From NCBI RefSeq assembly GCF_029952525.1, contig NZ_JASAOF010000001.1, forward strand, positions 248,001 to 312,000: a DNA stretch of 64,000 nt, in the 5' to 3' direction. This document shows positions 18,342 through 25,620 of the stretch, piece by piece. Numbering within the stretch: position 1 is the stretch's first letter; the number at the start of each line of letters is the position of its first letter. Origin of the DNA: Saccharopolyspora ipomoeae. Its GTDB lineage: Bacteria > Actinomycetota > Actinomycetes > Mycobacteriales > Pseudonocardiaceae. The position numbers and the translations under genes are program-made. The notes beneath the pieces were generated by a model. The model searched no databases and had not been told where the DNA came from. It worked only from the letters and a program-made list of their open reading frames with translations.

Positions 18342-19260
18342 CTCGCCTCCGGCGGTCGAGTTCGGCCAGGACTGCGGGGGCGTCGGCGATGATGCCGAGA
18401 TCCGCCATCGCGGTCATCGGGCAGTGCGGGTCGGTGTTGATGCTGACGACGTGCTCCGGTCGTCCGAGGCCGCCGGTGTGCTGGGTGGCGCCGGAGATGC
18501 CGAACGCGACGTAGAGGTCGGGGTCGACGACGACGCCGGTGGTGCCGATCTGGCGGTCGTGCCCGGCCCAGCCCGCGTCGGTGACCACGCGGGTGGCCCC
18601 GGCGGAGGCTCCGAGCCAGGCGGCGACCTCGGTGAGCGTGCGCATCACGGCGGTCCCGTCCTCGCCCGGGCGGACGAGTCCGGCGCCGCCGCCGAGGATG
18701 CGGCGCGCTTCGGTGAGCTCGACGGTCTCGGGTTCGGGCGGGCGGACCTCGACCAGCTCGGCGTCCCGGGCGGTGCCGGGTGCCGCGTCGAGCGGGACGG
18801 GTTCGGGCGACGGCAGCGGTGTTCCGACACCGCGCACCCCGGGTGTCAGGGTGACGACGACGGGTCCGGTGAAGCGGACGCGCACCTCCACCTGGTCATC
18901 CACTCTGGACAGGTCGGCGGTGTCGGTGCCGCAGCGGACCGCGCCCGCGTGCAGCGCCCTCCCGGTGTCGAACGCCAAGCGGGGAGCGAGGTCTCGCCCG
19001 TCGGGCGAACCGGGCAGCAGCACCACCCGCACCTGGTCGAGCAGCGGAGCCAACGTCGCGGCGAGCGAACCGGGCGCCACCACGGCGGTGTCGACGGTCC
19101 AGGTGCTGCGGGCGGCGGTGAGCTCCTTGGCGGCGCGGGCGGTTCCGGTGCCGGTGAGCAGCACCGCTCCCCCGGCTTCGGCGACGGTCTCGTCGGCACC
19201 GGCGGGCAGCGCGCCGTCGCGGACGACGACGATCGCGAGGGTGTCGGGCAGCGCGCTCAC
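18334..19260 (-). CDS. Mycofactocin-associated electron transfer flavoprotein, alpha subunit
   Basis: Protein of 308 residues. The C-terminal half carries the ETF-alpha FAD-binding signature: GISGATQHTGGLGRPEHVVS, then NTDPHCPMTAMADLGIIAD. The N-terminal half is a diverged nucleotide-binding-like domain. It should heterodimerise with the ETF-beta product. The GTG start overlaps the OYE1 stop (GTGA), so electrons could pass from OYE1 to ETF in a coordinated complex; that order of flow is inferred from gene order only. Confidence 0.85.
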   Translation of the reverse strand: MSALPDTLAIVVVRDGALPAGADETVAEAGGAVLLTGTGTARAAKELTAARSTWTVDTAVVAPGSLAATLAPLLDQVRVVLLPGSPDGRDLAPRLAFDTGRALHAGAVRCGTDTADLSRVDDQVEVRVRFTGPVVVTLTPGVRGVGTPLPSPEPVPLDAAPGTARDAELVEVRPPEPETVELTEARRILGGGAGLVRPGEDGTAVMRTLTEVAAWLGASAGATRVVTDAGWAGHDRQIGTTGVVVDPDLYVAFGISGATQHTGGLGRPEHVVSINTDPHCPMTAMADLGIIADAPAVLAELDRRRRDD

Positions 19261-21200
19261 AGTTCCACCGCCACTCGGTGTCCTTCGATCACGGCCGCGT
19301 GCGCGCGGCGGGGCGCGAGGCAGTCCCCTGCGCGGTGCACCGGGAACGGCGCGTCGCGCAGCTCGTGCCACAGCTCGTCGACAGGGCTCTGGTGCACGGC
19401 GCACACCACCCAGTCGACGACGTGCTCGGTGGTCTCGCCGGTGGTGTGCTTGAGGATCTGCAGCGACACGCGTTCGCCGTCGGCCGAGGCGCCCATGACG
19501 ACCTCGTCGGTGCGCTGGCCGATCCCCTTGGCGTCGGCGCGGATGTTGAAGGTCTCCATGTCCAGCGTGACGCCGAGGTCCTGGCAGACGACCATGCCCG
19601 GGGTGCTGATCCGCACCCGGCAGCCCCGGTCGGCCAGCAGCTCGGCCACCGATGCGGCCTGGTGGAAGCCGAGCTCGTCGACGACGAGCACCTCGCCCTC
19701 GGGGGCGGCGTCCCCGGCGAGCACGTCCCGGACGTCCACGATCCGCTCCAGATCACCTGACCACCAAGGTTTTTGGGGCCGAGCCCCGGTGGCCAGGACG
19801 ACGGCGTCTGGGTGCTCCTCGCGCAGCAGCTGCGCGGTCGCCGCGACGCCGGTCTTGACGTCGACGCCGTGCCGGGCGCACTCGGCGCGCAGGTTGCGCA
19901 CCACGTCGAGGAATTCGGCCCGACCGGGAACGCTCGCGGCCTGCGCGACCTGCCCTCCGGTCTCGGGCGCCTGCTCGAACAACGTCACGTGATGGCCGCG
20001 CTCGGCGGCGGTGGACGCGGCCTGCAGCCCGGCGGGGCCGCCCCCGACCACGAGCACCCGGGATCGCCTGCGCGGCATCGGCAGCGTCACCGATTCCCTT
20101 CCGGTGCGCGGGTTCTCGATGCAGCCGAGCCAGCGGTTGAGACCCATCCGGCCGACGCACTCCTGGTTGCAGGACAGGCAGGTGCGGATGTCGGTGGCGT
20201 GCCCGGAGCGGGCCTTGGCGGCGAAGTCGGCGTCGGCGATCTGGCCGCGCACCACCCCGACAAGGTCGCAATGCCCCTCCTCCAGGGCGCGTTCGGCCTG
20301 GAGCGGGTCCTTGATGCGGCCGACGCCGACCACCGGCAGGTCCACGGCCTGGCGGATGGCGTTGGAGATGAACAGCGCGTAGCCCGGCGGGATCGCCATC
20401 GACGCCTCGATCATGTACAGCGTCGAGGTGGCCACGCCGATCGAGGTGTTGATGTAGTCGACCTTGCCGGTGGCCTCGACCATCTTGGCGACCTCGACGG
20501 CCTCGTCGATGGTGGTGCCGCCCTCGATGAGCTCGTCGCCGCAGATCCGCACGCCCAGCGCCCGGTCGGGACCGAGGGAGGCGCGGACCGCGTCGATGAT
20601 CTCCAGCAGGATCCGGGCCCGGCCCGCCAGCGATCCGCCGTAGGCGTCGGTGCGCTTGTTGGTGGCGGGCGACAGGAATCCGCGCACGATCGACGAGTGC
20701 GAGCACTGCAGCTCCACCCCGTCGAAGCCGCCCTCGGCGCAGTGCGCGGCCACGGTTCCGTACCCGGCGACGACCTCGGCGATCTCGCGGGTGTCGATGG
20801 CCTTGGGGACCTCGCGGAACATCGGGTCGGGCACCGGCGAGGGCGCCCACACCGGCAGCCGCGAGTACATCGACGACGCCTGCCCGCCGTTGTGGTTGAG
20901 CTGCGCGAAGATCGGGGTCCCGTGCGCGTGCACCGCTTCGGTGATGCGCCGGTAACCGTCGATCACCGACGGGTTGAACCCGTGGATGAGCTTCTCGTAC
21001 GGCCAGTCGGTGGGGTGGGTCGAGTGCTCCTCGGTGATGACGAGCCCGGCCCCGCCTTCGGCGCGCGCCGCGTAGTAGGCGGCGTGCTGCTCCGTGGGGT
21101 GCCCGTCGTGCGCGTAGTTGGTGAGGTGCGCGGAGAACACGATGCGGTTGCGCACCGTCACCGGCCCCACGCGCAGCGGGGAGAACAGGTAGCGGCTCAT
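19257..21200 (-). CDS. Mycofactocin system FadH/OYE-family oxidoreductase 1
   Basis: Iron-sulfur flavoenzyme of 647 residues built like 2,4-dienoyl-CoA reductase FadH. An N-terminal old-yellow-enzyme barrel (RYLFSPLRVGPVTVRNRIV to about residue 330) binds FMN; cysteines in CLSCNQEC plus a later Cys bind 4Fe-4S; a C-terminal FAD/NAD domain starts at VLVVGGGPAGLQAA. OYE-type paralogues 1 and 2 are recurrent neighbours of mycofactocin genes; their substrates are unknown to me. ATGA overlap with OYE2 upstream and GTGA with ETF-alpha downstream. Confidence 0.88.
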   Translation of the reverse strand: MSRYLFSPLRVGPVTVRNRIVFSAHLTNYAHDGHPTEQHAAYYAARAEGGAGLVITEEHSTHPTDWPYEKLIHGFNPSVIDGYRRITEAVHAHGTPIFAQLNHNGGQASSMYSRLPVWAPSPVPDPMFREVPKAIDTREIAEVVAGYGTVAAHCAEGGFDGVELQCSHSSIVRGFLSPATNKRTDAYGGSLAGRARILLEIIDAVRASLGPDRALGVRICGDELIEGGTTIDEAVEVAKMVEATGKVDYINTSIGVATSTLYMIEASMAIPPGYALFISNAIRQAVDLPVVGVGRIKDPLQAERALEEGHCDLVGVVRGQIADADFAAKARSGHATDIRTCLSCNQECVGRMGLNRWLGCIENPRTGRESVTLPMPRRRSRVLVVGGGPAGLQAASTAAERGHHVTLFEQAPETGGQVAQAASVPGRAEFLDVVRNLRAECARHGVDVKTGVAATAQLLREEHPDAVVLATGARPQKPWWSGDLERIVDVRDVLAGDAAPEGEVLVVDELGFHQAASVAELLADRGCRVRISTPGMVVCQDLGVTLDMETFNIRADAKGIGQRTDEVVMGASADGERVSLQILKHTTGETTEHVVDWVVCAVHQSPVDELWHELRDAPFPVHRAGDCLAPRRAHAAVIEGHRVAVEL

Positions 21201-23092
21201 CGCAGACCTCCCGCCGCCCGGCGGCCTTCCAGGACCGCTTCGTGGATCGTGCGCGGCGCCACGCAGTCGCCGATCGGCAGGCCGGCGAGGCGCTGATCGG
21301 GCAACCGGTGTCCGCAGTGGACGACGGCGGCGGCCGGGCGCTCGCGGGTCTCGGCGGTGAACACGTCCTCCAGGACGACGTGCCCGTCGCGGACCTCGCG
21401 GAGCAGGGACCGCTTCTCCAGCGCCACGCCTGCCCGCTGCAGCCGGGCGTTGGCGTCGGCGAGGTCGCCGGTCAGCGCGAGTTGGGTGCCCACGACCTGA
21501 TCCTGCGTCACGATCGCGGTCTCCACACCGCGACCCGCCAGCAGCTCGGCGATCCCGACCCCGACGAAGTCGCCGACGGGATCGTGCACCACCACCGGCC
21601 CGTCGGGCGTCCCGCCGCTGAGCAGCTCGACGACGTCGAGCACGACTCCCCCGTCGACCTTGAAGTTCCACGGCCCGGGCGCGGACCCGGTCGCCACCAC
21701 GACCTCCCGCCCGTCCAGCTCGTCGGGCCCGGCCTCCGACCCGGTGCGCACCTGCACCCCGAGCCGCCGGACCTCGCCCTCCAGCCACTCGACCAACCCC
21801 AGCAACCGCCCCCGACCAGCGACTTCGGCGGCGGTTCGCGCCATGCCCCCGAGCCGTTCGTCCCGCTCGACGAGCTCCACCCGGCGGCCCCGGGACGCCA
21901 GCACCCGAGCGGCCTCCAACCCGGCAGGACCACCCCCGACCACCAGCGCGGGCTCCGAGGACGCGATTTCGATGGAACTCGGGTCCCCGATTTCCATCGA
22001 AATCGGGATCTCGTCGGTTTCGTGACCGGCGGTGGGGTTGCCGATGCAGGTGACGAGGGGGTTGCGGTTGTCGCGGACGGAGCACTTCTGGTTGCAGAGC
22101 ACGCAGGGTCGGACCGGGACGCCTTCGCGGGTCTTCGCGACGAGGTCCGGGTCGGCGATCTGGGCTCGGGTCATCTCGACGAGGTCCGCGACGCCGTCGT
22201 CGAGGGCCCACTGGGCCTGGCCGGGGTCGACCACGCTGCCTTGCAGGACCACCGGCGTGTCACCGGCGGATTCCCGGATGCCCCGGCAGAGGTCGATGTT
22301 GAAGCCGGGTTCGGTGTGCAGGTCGGGACGGGTGGCCGAGGTGCCCATCGCCGAGCCGCGGACGACCGCGAGGTAGTCGACCTCGTCCCGGATCGACTCG
22401 ACGATCCCGGAGGCGGCCTCGGGGGTGATCCCGGCCCAGGGCGCGAGTTCGTCGCAGGACAACCGCAACCCCAGCACGCCGTCGCCGATCGCCTCGCGAA
22501 CGGCGGCGACGACCTCCCGCAGCAGGCGGGTGCGGTCGGTGCCGTAGTCGTCGCCGCGCTGGTTGGTCAGCCCGGACAGGAACTGCCGCAGCAGCGAGAA
22601 CTGCCCGGCGTTGAGCTCGACCCCGTGCACCCCGCTGTCGACGGCCAGCCTGGCCGCGTCGGCGAAACCGCCCACCAGCGCGGAGATCTCGGGCTGCTCC
22701 ATCTCCATCGGCATCTCGCGGCTGGCAACGTCGGCCACCCGCGACGGCGCCCACAGCACCTGCTGCGAGAACGCCGAGGAGCCCTGCGAGCCCGAGTGCC
22801 CGAGCCCGGCCAGCACGACAGTCCCGTGTGGACGGCAGGCCTCGGCCACTGCGGCCCAGCCGGGGCCGCACCGCGACGCCAGCGGGGCGCGTTCGTAGGG
22901 CCGGTCCGAGTCGTGGGCGCTGGCGATCTCGGTGACCAACACGCCGGTCCCACCGGCGGCGCGAGCCGCGTAGTAGGCGACGTGCCGGTCCGAGATGTCC
23001 CGCTCCCGGCCGAGATTGGTCTCGTGCGGCCCGAACAGGACGCGCGACGGTGCCTCGGCCCGGCCGAGCCGGACCGGGTGGACGAGTTTCAC
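21197..23092 (-). CDS. Mycofactocin system FadH/OYE-family oxidoreductase 2
   Basis: Second FadH-type enzyme, 631 residues: OYE barrel from KLVHPVRLGRAEAPSRVLF, Fe-S cysteines in CVLCNQKC plus a later Cys, then a Rossmann FAD domain at LVVGGGPAGLEAAR. It differs from OYE1 in having about 11 extra residues in the linker between the Fe-S and FAD domains, and exactly there the DNA forms a 42-bp near-perfect palindrome, suggesting in-frame insertion of a repeat. The GTG start overlaps the mftC stop (GTGA). It takes the place usually held by mftD. Confidence 0.88.
   Translation of the reverse strand: MKLVHPVRLGRAEAPSRVLFGPHETNLGRERDISDRHVAYYAARAAGGTGVLVTEIASAHDSDRPYERAPLASRCGPGWAAVAEACRPHGTVVLAGLGHSGSQGSSAFSQQVLWAPSRVADVASREMPMEMEQPEISALVGGFADAARLAVDSGVHGVELNAGQFSLLRQFLSGLTNQRGDDYGTDRTRLLREVVAAVREAIGDGVLGLRLSCDELAPWAGITPEAASGIVESIRDEVDYLAVVRGSAMGTSATRPDLHTEPGFNIDLCRGIRESAGDTPVVLQGSVVDPGQAQWALDDGVADLVEMTRAQIADPDLVAKTREGVPVRPCVLCNQKCSVRDNRNPLVTCIGNPTAGHETDEIPISMEIGDPSSIEIASSEPALVVGGGPAGLEAARVLASRGRRVELVERDERLGGMARTAAEVAGRGRLLGLVEWLEGEVRRLGVQVRTGSEAGPDELDGREVVVATGSAPGPWNFKVDGGVVLDVVELLSGGTPDGPVVVHDPVGDFVGVGIAELLAGRGVETAIVTQDQVVGTQLALTGDLADANARLQRAGVALEKRSLLREVRDGHVVLEDVFTAETRERPAAAVVHCGHRLPDQRLAGLPIGDCVAPRTIHEAVLEGRRAAGGLR
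21964..22005. repeat. 42-bp palindrome inside the OYE2 coding sequence
   Basis: Arms CGATTTCGATGGAA and TTCCATCGAAATCG enclose a further TCGGG/CCCGA stem, so 19 of 20 possible pairs match with one c/t mismatch. It is 14 codons long, keeps the reading frame and encodes the interdomain linker. It looks like a small inserted palindromic element. Confidence 0.75.
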
Positions 23093-24276
23093 CGCTCGCT
23101 CACCAGCGGAGACGAGTCGCACGGCTTGGCGGGCACGGCGGGCATGCCCAGCCCGACCTTGCGCCGCGAGGAGCGCGAGTGGTCCTGGGTGGACTTCGGC
23201 AGCACGCTCTTGTCCACGATAGACAGCGCGGACTGACCGTGGCCCTGCACGCACTCGGGATCGGGCCCGTCCAGCGGCAGTCCGGTGAAGAACTTCGCCG
23301 CCATGCACCCGCCCTGGCAGGCGTCGTAGTGCGAGCAGGACGCGCAGGCGCCCGCCGACTGCGGTTGCCGCAAGTCGTTGAACAACTCCGACTCCCGCCA
23401 CACGCGGGCGAAACCGCCCTCCTCGCGGACGTTGCCGCCCTTGAACACGTCGTGGATGGCGAACGGGCACGCGTAGACGTCGCCGACCGGGTCGATCAGG
23501 CACACCACCCGCCCCGCGCCGCACAGGTTCAGCCCCGGCAGCGGGGTCGATCCCAGCGCGTTGAGGTGGAAGAACGAGTCACCGGTGAGCACCTGGTCGC
23601 CGTGGGCCACCAGCCAGTCGTAGATCTGGCGCTGCTGCGCGTCGGAGGGGTGCAGCTCGTCCCACACGTCGGCGCCGCGCCCGGAGGGCCGCAGCCGGGT
23701 GATGCGCAGCTGCGCGCCGAAGCGGTCGGCGATGGCCTTGAAGTCGTCGAGCTGGTCGACGTTCTGGCTGGTCATCACCACCGAGATCTTGAAGTCGCGC
23801 ATGCCCGCGTCGGAGAGGTTCTGCAGCGCCGTCATCGCCATGTCGAACGATCCGGGCCCGCGCACGGCGTCGTTGACCTCGCGGGTCGCGCCGTCGAGGG
23901 AGATCTGCACGTCGACGTAGTCGGTGGCGGCCAGCCTGCGGGCGCGCTCGGGATCGATGCGCAGGCCGTTGGTGGAGAACTTGACGCCGACCTGGTGGTC
24001 GATGGCGTAGTCGAGCAGTTCCCAGAAGTCCGGGCGCACGGTGGGTTCCCCGCCACCGACGTTGACGTAGAAGACCTGCATGCGTTGCAGCTCGTCGATG
24101 ACGGCCTTCATCTCGTCGGTCGAGAGCTCGTTCGGGTCACGTCTGCCCGATGAGGACAGGCAGTGCTCGCAGGCGAGGTTGCAGGCGTAGGTCCATTCCC
24201 AGGTCAGGCAGATCGGGGCGTCCAAACCGCCCTTGAACTGCTCGACCAGCGGGAGAACCGGTGCTGTGGTGGTCAT
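23089..24276 (-). CDS. mftC: Mycofactocin radical SAM maturase MftC
   Basis: Radical SAM/SPASM enzyme of 395 residues. The 4Fe-4S cluster for S-adenosylmethionine is held by Cys32, Cys36 and Cys39 (CNLACEHC). The SPASM cysteines follow in the C-terminal third, including CGAGRVVC, CASCSHYDAC and a last Cys in PDPECVQG. MftC decarboxylates the C-terminal Tyr of MftA and crosslinks it to the preceding Val. The ATG at 24276 was chosen over an earlier in-frame ATG because the family begins near this point and GGAAGTGAG lies upstream. 64-bp gap after mftB. Confidence 0.95.
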   Translation of the reverse strand: MTTTAPVLPLVEQFKGGLDAPICLTWEWTYACNLACEHCLSSSGRRDPNELSTDEMKAVIDELQRMQVFYVNVGGGEPTVRPDFWELLDYAIDHQVGVKFSTNGLRIDPERARRLAATDYVDVQISLDGATREVNDAVRGPGSFDMAMTALQNLSDAGMRDFKISVVMTSQNVDQLDDFKAIADRFGAQLRITRLRPSGRGADVWDELHPSDAQQRQIYDWLVAHGDQVLTGDSFFHLNALGSTPLPGLNLCGAGRVVCLIDPVGDVYACPFAIHDVFKGGNVREEGGFARVWRESELFNDLRQPQSAGACASCSHYDACQGGCMAAKFFTGLPLDGPDPECVQGHGQSALSIVDKSVLPKSTQDHSRSSRRKVGLGMPAVPAKPCDSSPLVSER

Positions 24277-24340
24277 TCTCGGCTCACTTCCAACCGGACG
24301 TCGCTGTCGGGCCAAGGAGTCGGATTCTCGGGAGGGCCTG

Positions 24341-24622
24341 CTACTCCGCTTCCGCCTGCGGGCGGATCATGTCGGAGGCGGCGAGGGAGGCCAGGGCCTT
24401 GCGGAACTGCGGCCGACGCTGCTCGGGGAGGGTTTCCAGCGCGTCTTCGACGCTGGGGTGCTCACCGAGTTCGCGGACGAGGTCCACCAGTTCGGGAACT
24501 TTCAGGAACGACAGCTTCCGGTTGCCGAAGTGGTACGCGAGCGCCCCGAAGGGTTCGGGGCGCAACGCGACCTGCGGATTCAACCGGTAGCCGCGGCTGA
24601 TGTCGAACTCCGCGGCGGCCAC
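24341..24622 (-). CDS. mftB: Mycofactocin precursor-binding chaperone MftB
   Basis: Small RRE-type (PqqD-like) protein of 93 residues that presents the MftA leader to MftC. The signature LNPQVALRPEPFGALAYHFG is followed by a helical C-terminal part. The GTG at 24622 lies two bases after the mftA stop. An in-frame GTG at 24640 would overlap mftA and add six unrelated residues, so it was rejected. Confidence 0.92.
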   Translation of the reverse strand: MAAAEFDISRGYRLNPQVALRPEPFGALAYHFGNRKLSFLKVPELVDLVRELGEHPSVEDALETLPEQRRPQFRKALASLAASDMIRPQAEAE

Positions 24623-24624
24623 GG

Positions 24625-24729
24625 TCAGTAGACCCCGCACATCCCGTCGATGGAGACCTCCTCGACGAGGAGCTCTTCCTCGACGACCGGCTCGTTCCCG
24701 GTGCTCTGTTCGATCTGCTGGTCAGCCAT
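24625..24729 (-). CDS. mftA: Mycofactocin precursor peptide MftA
   Basis: Ribosomally made precursor of 34 residues. It begins MADQQIEQS, has an acidic leader (VVEEELLVEEVS) and ends in the diagnostic core IDGMCGVY. The terminal Val-Tyr is what MftC modifies and MftE cuts off to form the redox cofactor. The ATG has GAGGAG eight bases upstream (24743 down to 24738). It is first in the operon, and a palindrome lies just before the ribosome-binding site. Confidence 0.95.
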   Translation of the reverse strand: MADQQIEQSTGNEPVVEEELLVEEVSIDGMCGVY

Positions 24730-24746
24730 GTGCGATGCTCCTCACA

Positions 24747-24767
24747 GTGTCGAGCTACCATCGACAC
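24747..24767. promoter_or_regulatory. Candidate MftR operator
   Basis: A perfect inverted repeat GTGTCGA-N7-TCGACAC lies in the 84-bp space between the divergent mftA and mftR starts, 17 bp before the mftA ATG. TetR-family repressors use such sites. A second small palindrome, TGCAC-CCA-GTGCA, follows at 24774-24786. Binding by MftR is inferred from position. Confidence 0.55.
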
Positions 24768-24813
24768 GGTATTTGCACCCAGTGCACTTTCACAAGACGT
24801 GGAGCGGAATTCC

Positions 24814-25422
24814 TTGCGGCCTGACACATCTGGAGCAGTGCAGCGACCCGGCGGACGCCGAAAGGTCACCACCGCAGCGGAATTGGAGCAGGTCGCGTTC
24901 GACCTGTTCGACGAACAGGGATTCGACCGCACCACGGTCAGCGACATCGCCGCCGCGGCGGGCATCGCGCGGCGCACGTTCTTCCACTACTTCCCGTCGA
25001 AGAACGACATCCCGTGGGGGGACTTCGACTCCGGTTTGGACCGGATGCGCGCCGAGTTCCGCGCGCTACCGGGGGACCTCCCGCTGATGGACGCGGTGCG
25101 GCACTGCCTGGTCGAGTTCAACCGGGTGCCCGCCGAGCAGGTCCCGGACCACCGCAGGCGGATGCGGCTGATCCTGGGAGTCCCCGCGCTGCAAGCGCAT
25201 TCGACGCTGCGCTTCGAGTCGTGGCGCGAGGTGGTGGCCGAGTTCGTCGGCCACCGCCTCGGCCAGCCGTCCACCGCGCTGACCCCGCAGACCATCGCGC
25301 ACGCCTCCCTCGGCGTGGCGCTGTCGGCGTACCAGCACTGGCTGGAACATCCCGAGCAGGAGCTCTCCGACCTGCTCGACACGGCCATGCGCGAACTCGC
25401 GCTCGCGCACACCGATCAGTAG
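24814..25422 (+). CDS. mftR: Mycofactocin system TetR-family regulator MftR
   Basis: TetR regulator of 202 residues. The N-terminal helix-turn-helix is visible in TVSDIAAAAGIARRTFFHYF; the rest is an all-helical ligand domain. It is divergent from mftA, the conserved mftR arrangement, and probably represses the operon. In mycobacteria the homologue responds to long-chain acyl-CoA. The TTG at 24814 has GGAGCGG seven bases upstream; the GTG at 24799 has no such site. Confidence 0.9.
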   Translation: MRPDTSGAVQRPGGRRKVTTAAELEQVAFDLFDEQGFDRTTVSDIAAAAGIARRTFFHYFPSKNDIPWGDFDSGLDRMRAEFRALPGDLPLMDAVRHCLVEFNRVPAEQVPDHRRRMRLILGVPALQAHSTLRFESWREVVAEFVGHRLGQPSTALTPQTIAHASLGVALSAYQHWLEHPEQELSDLLDTAMRELALAHTDQ

Positions 25423-25488
25423 GCATCAATCCATGCGGCGGAGCCGCATTCTCCTCCACCACCCGAGCAACCCGCACCGCCGCGGGTT

Positions 25489-25573
25489 CTGAGCGCCTTC
25501 GTGGCGAGTACGCCGGGACGCCTCGTATTGGCATACTCAAGGAGCGGCGCACGGAGTCCACGAAGGCGCTCAG
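25489..25573. repeat. Long-armed inverted repeat between convergent mftR and adh
   Basis: Perfect 16-bp arms CTGAGCGCCTTCGTGG / CCACGAAGGCGCTCAG flank a 53-nt middle that has its own 8-of-9 stem (GAGTACGCC with GGCATACTC). On both sides lie GCACCGCC-rich repeats. Just after mftR a short hairpin ATGCGGC-GGA-GCCGCAT (25433-25449) may end that transcript. The element could act as a two-way terminator or be an inserted repeat. Confidence 0.7.
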
Positions 25574-25576
25574 GTT

Positions 25577-25620
25577 CCGCCACCCGCACCGCCACGCAGG
25601 TCGACCACCAACAAGATTTC
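25577..25620. repeat. 44-bp post-stop repeat, copy 1
   Basis: On the minus strand this follows directly after the alcohol dehydrogenase stop codon. The 17-mer CCGCCACCCGCACCGCC is identical to 30619-30635, and the remaining bases up to each TCA stop align with few differences. The second copy sits at the same place behind an unrelated gene. A partial third copy, CCCGCACCGCCGCGGG, lies near 25471-25486. Confidence 0.7.

Noticed and set aside
19257-22211. A single fused protein formed by OYE1 and part of the OYE2 region
   Set aside because: The ATG at 21200 overlaps the OYE2 stop and begins the OYE barrel exactly; upstream sequence in that frame is a shadow of OYE2.
25433-25449. Hairpin after mftR as a riboswitch or sRNA
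   Set aside because: It is a 7-bp stem with a 3-nt loop, just enough for a weak terminator, and has no further conserved structure that I can see.
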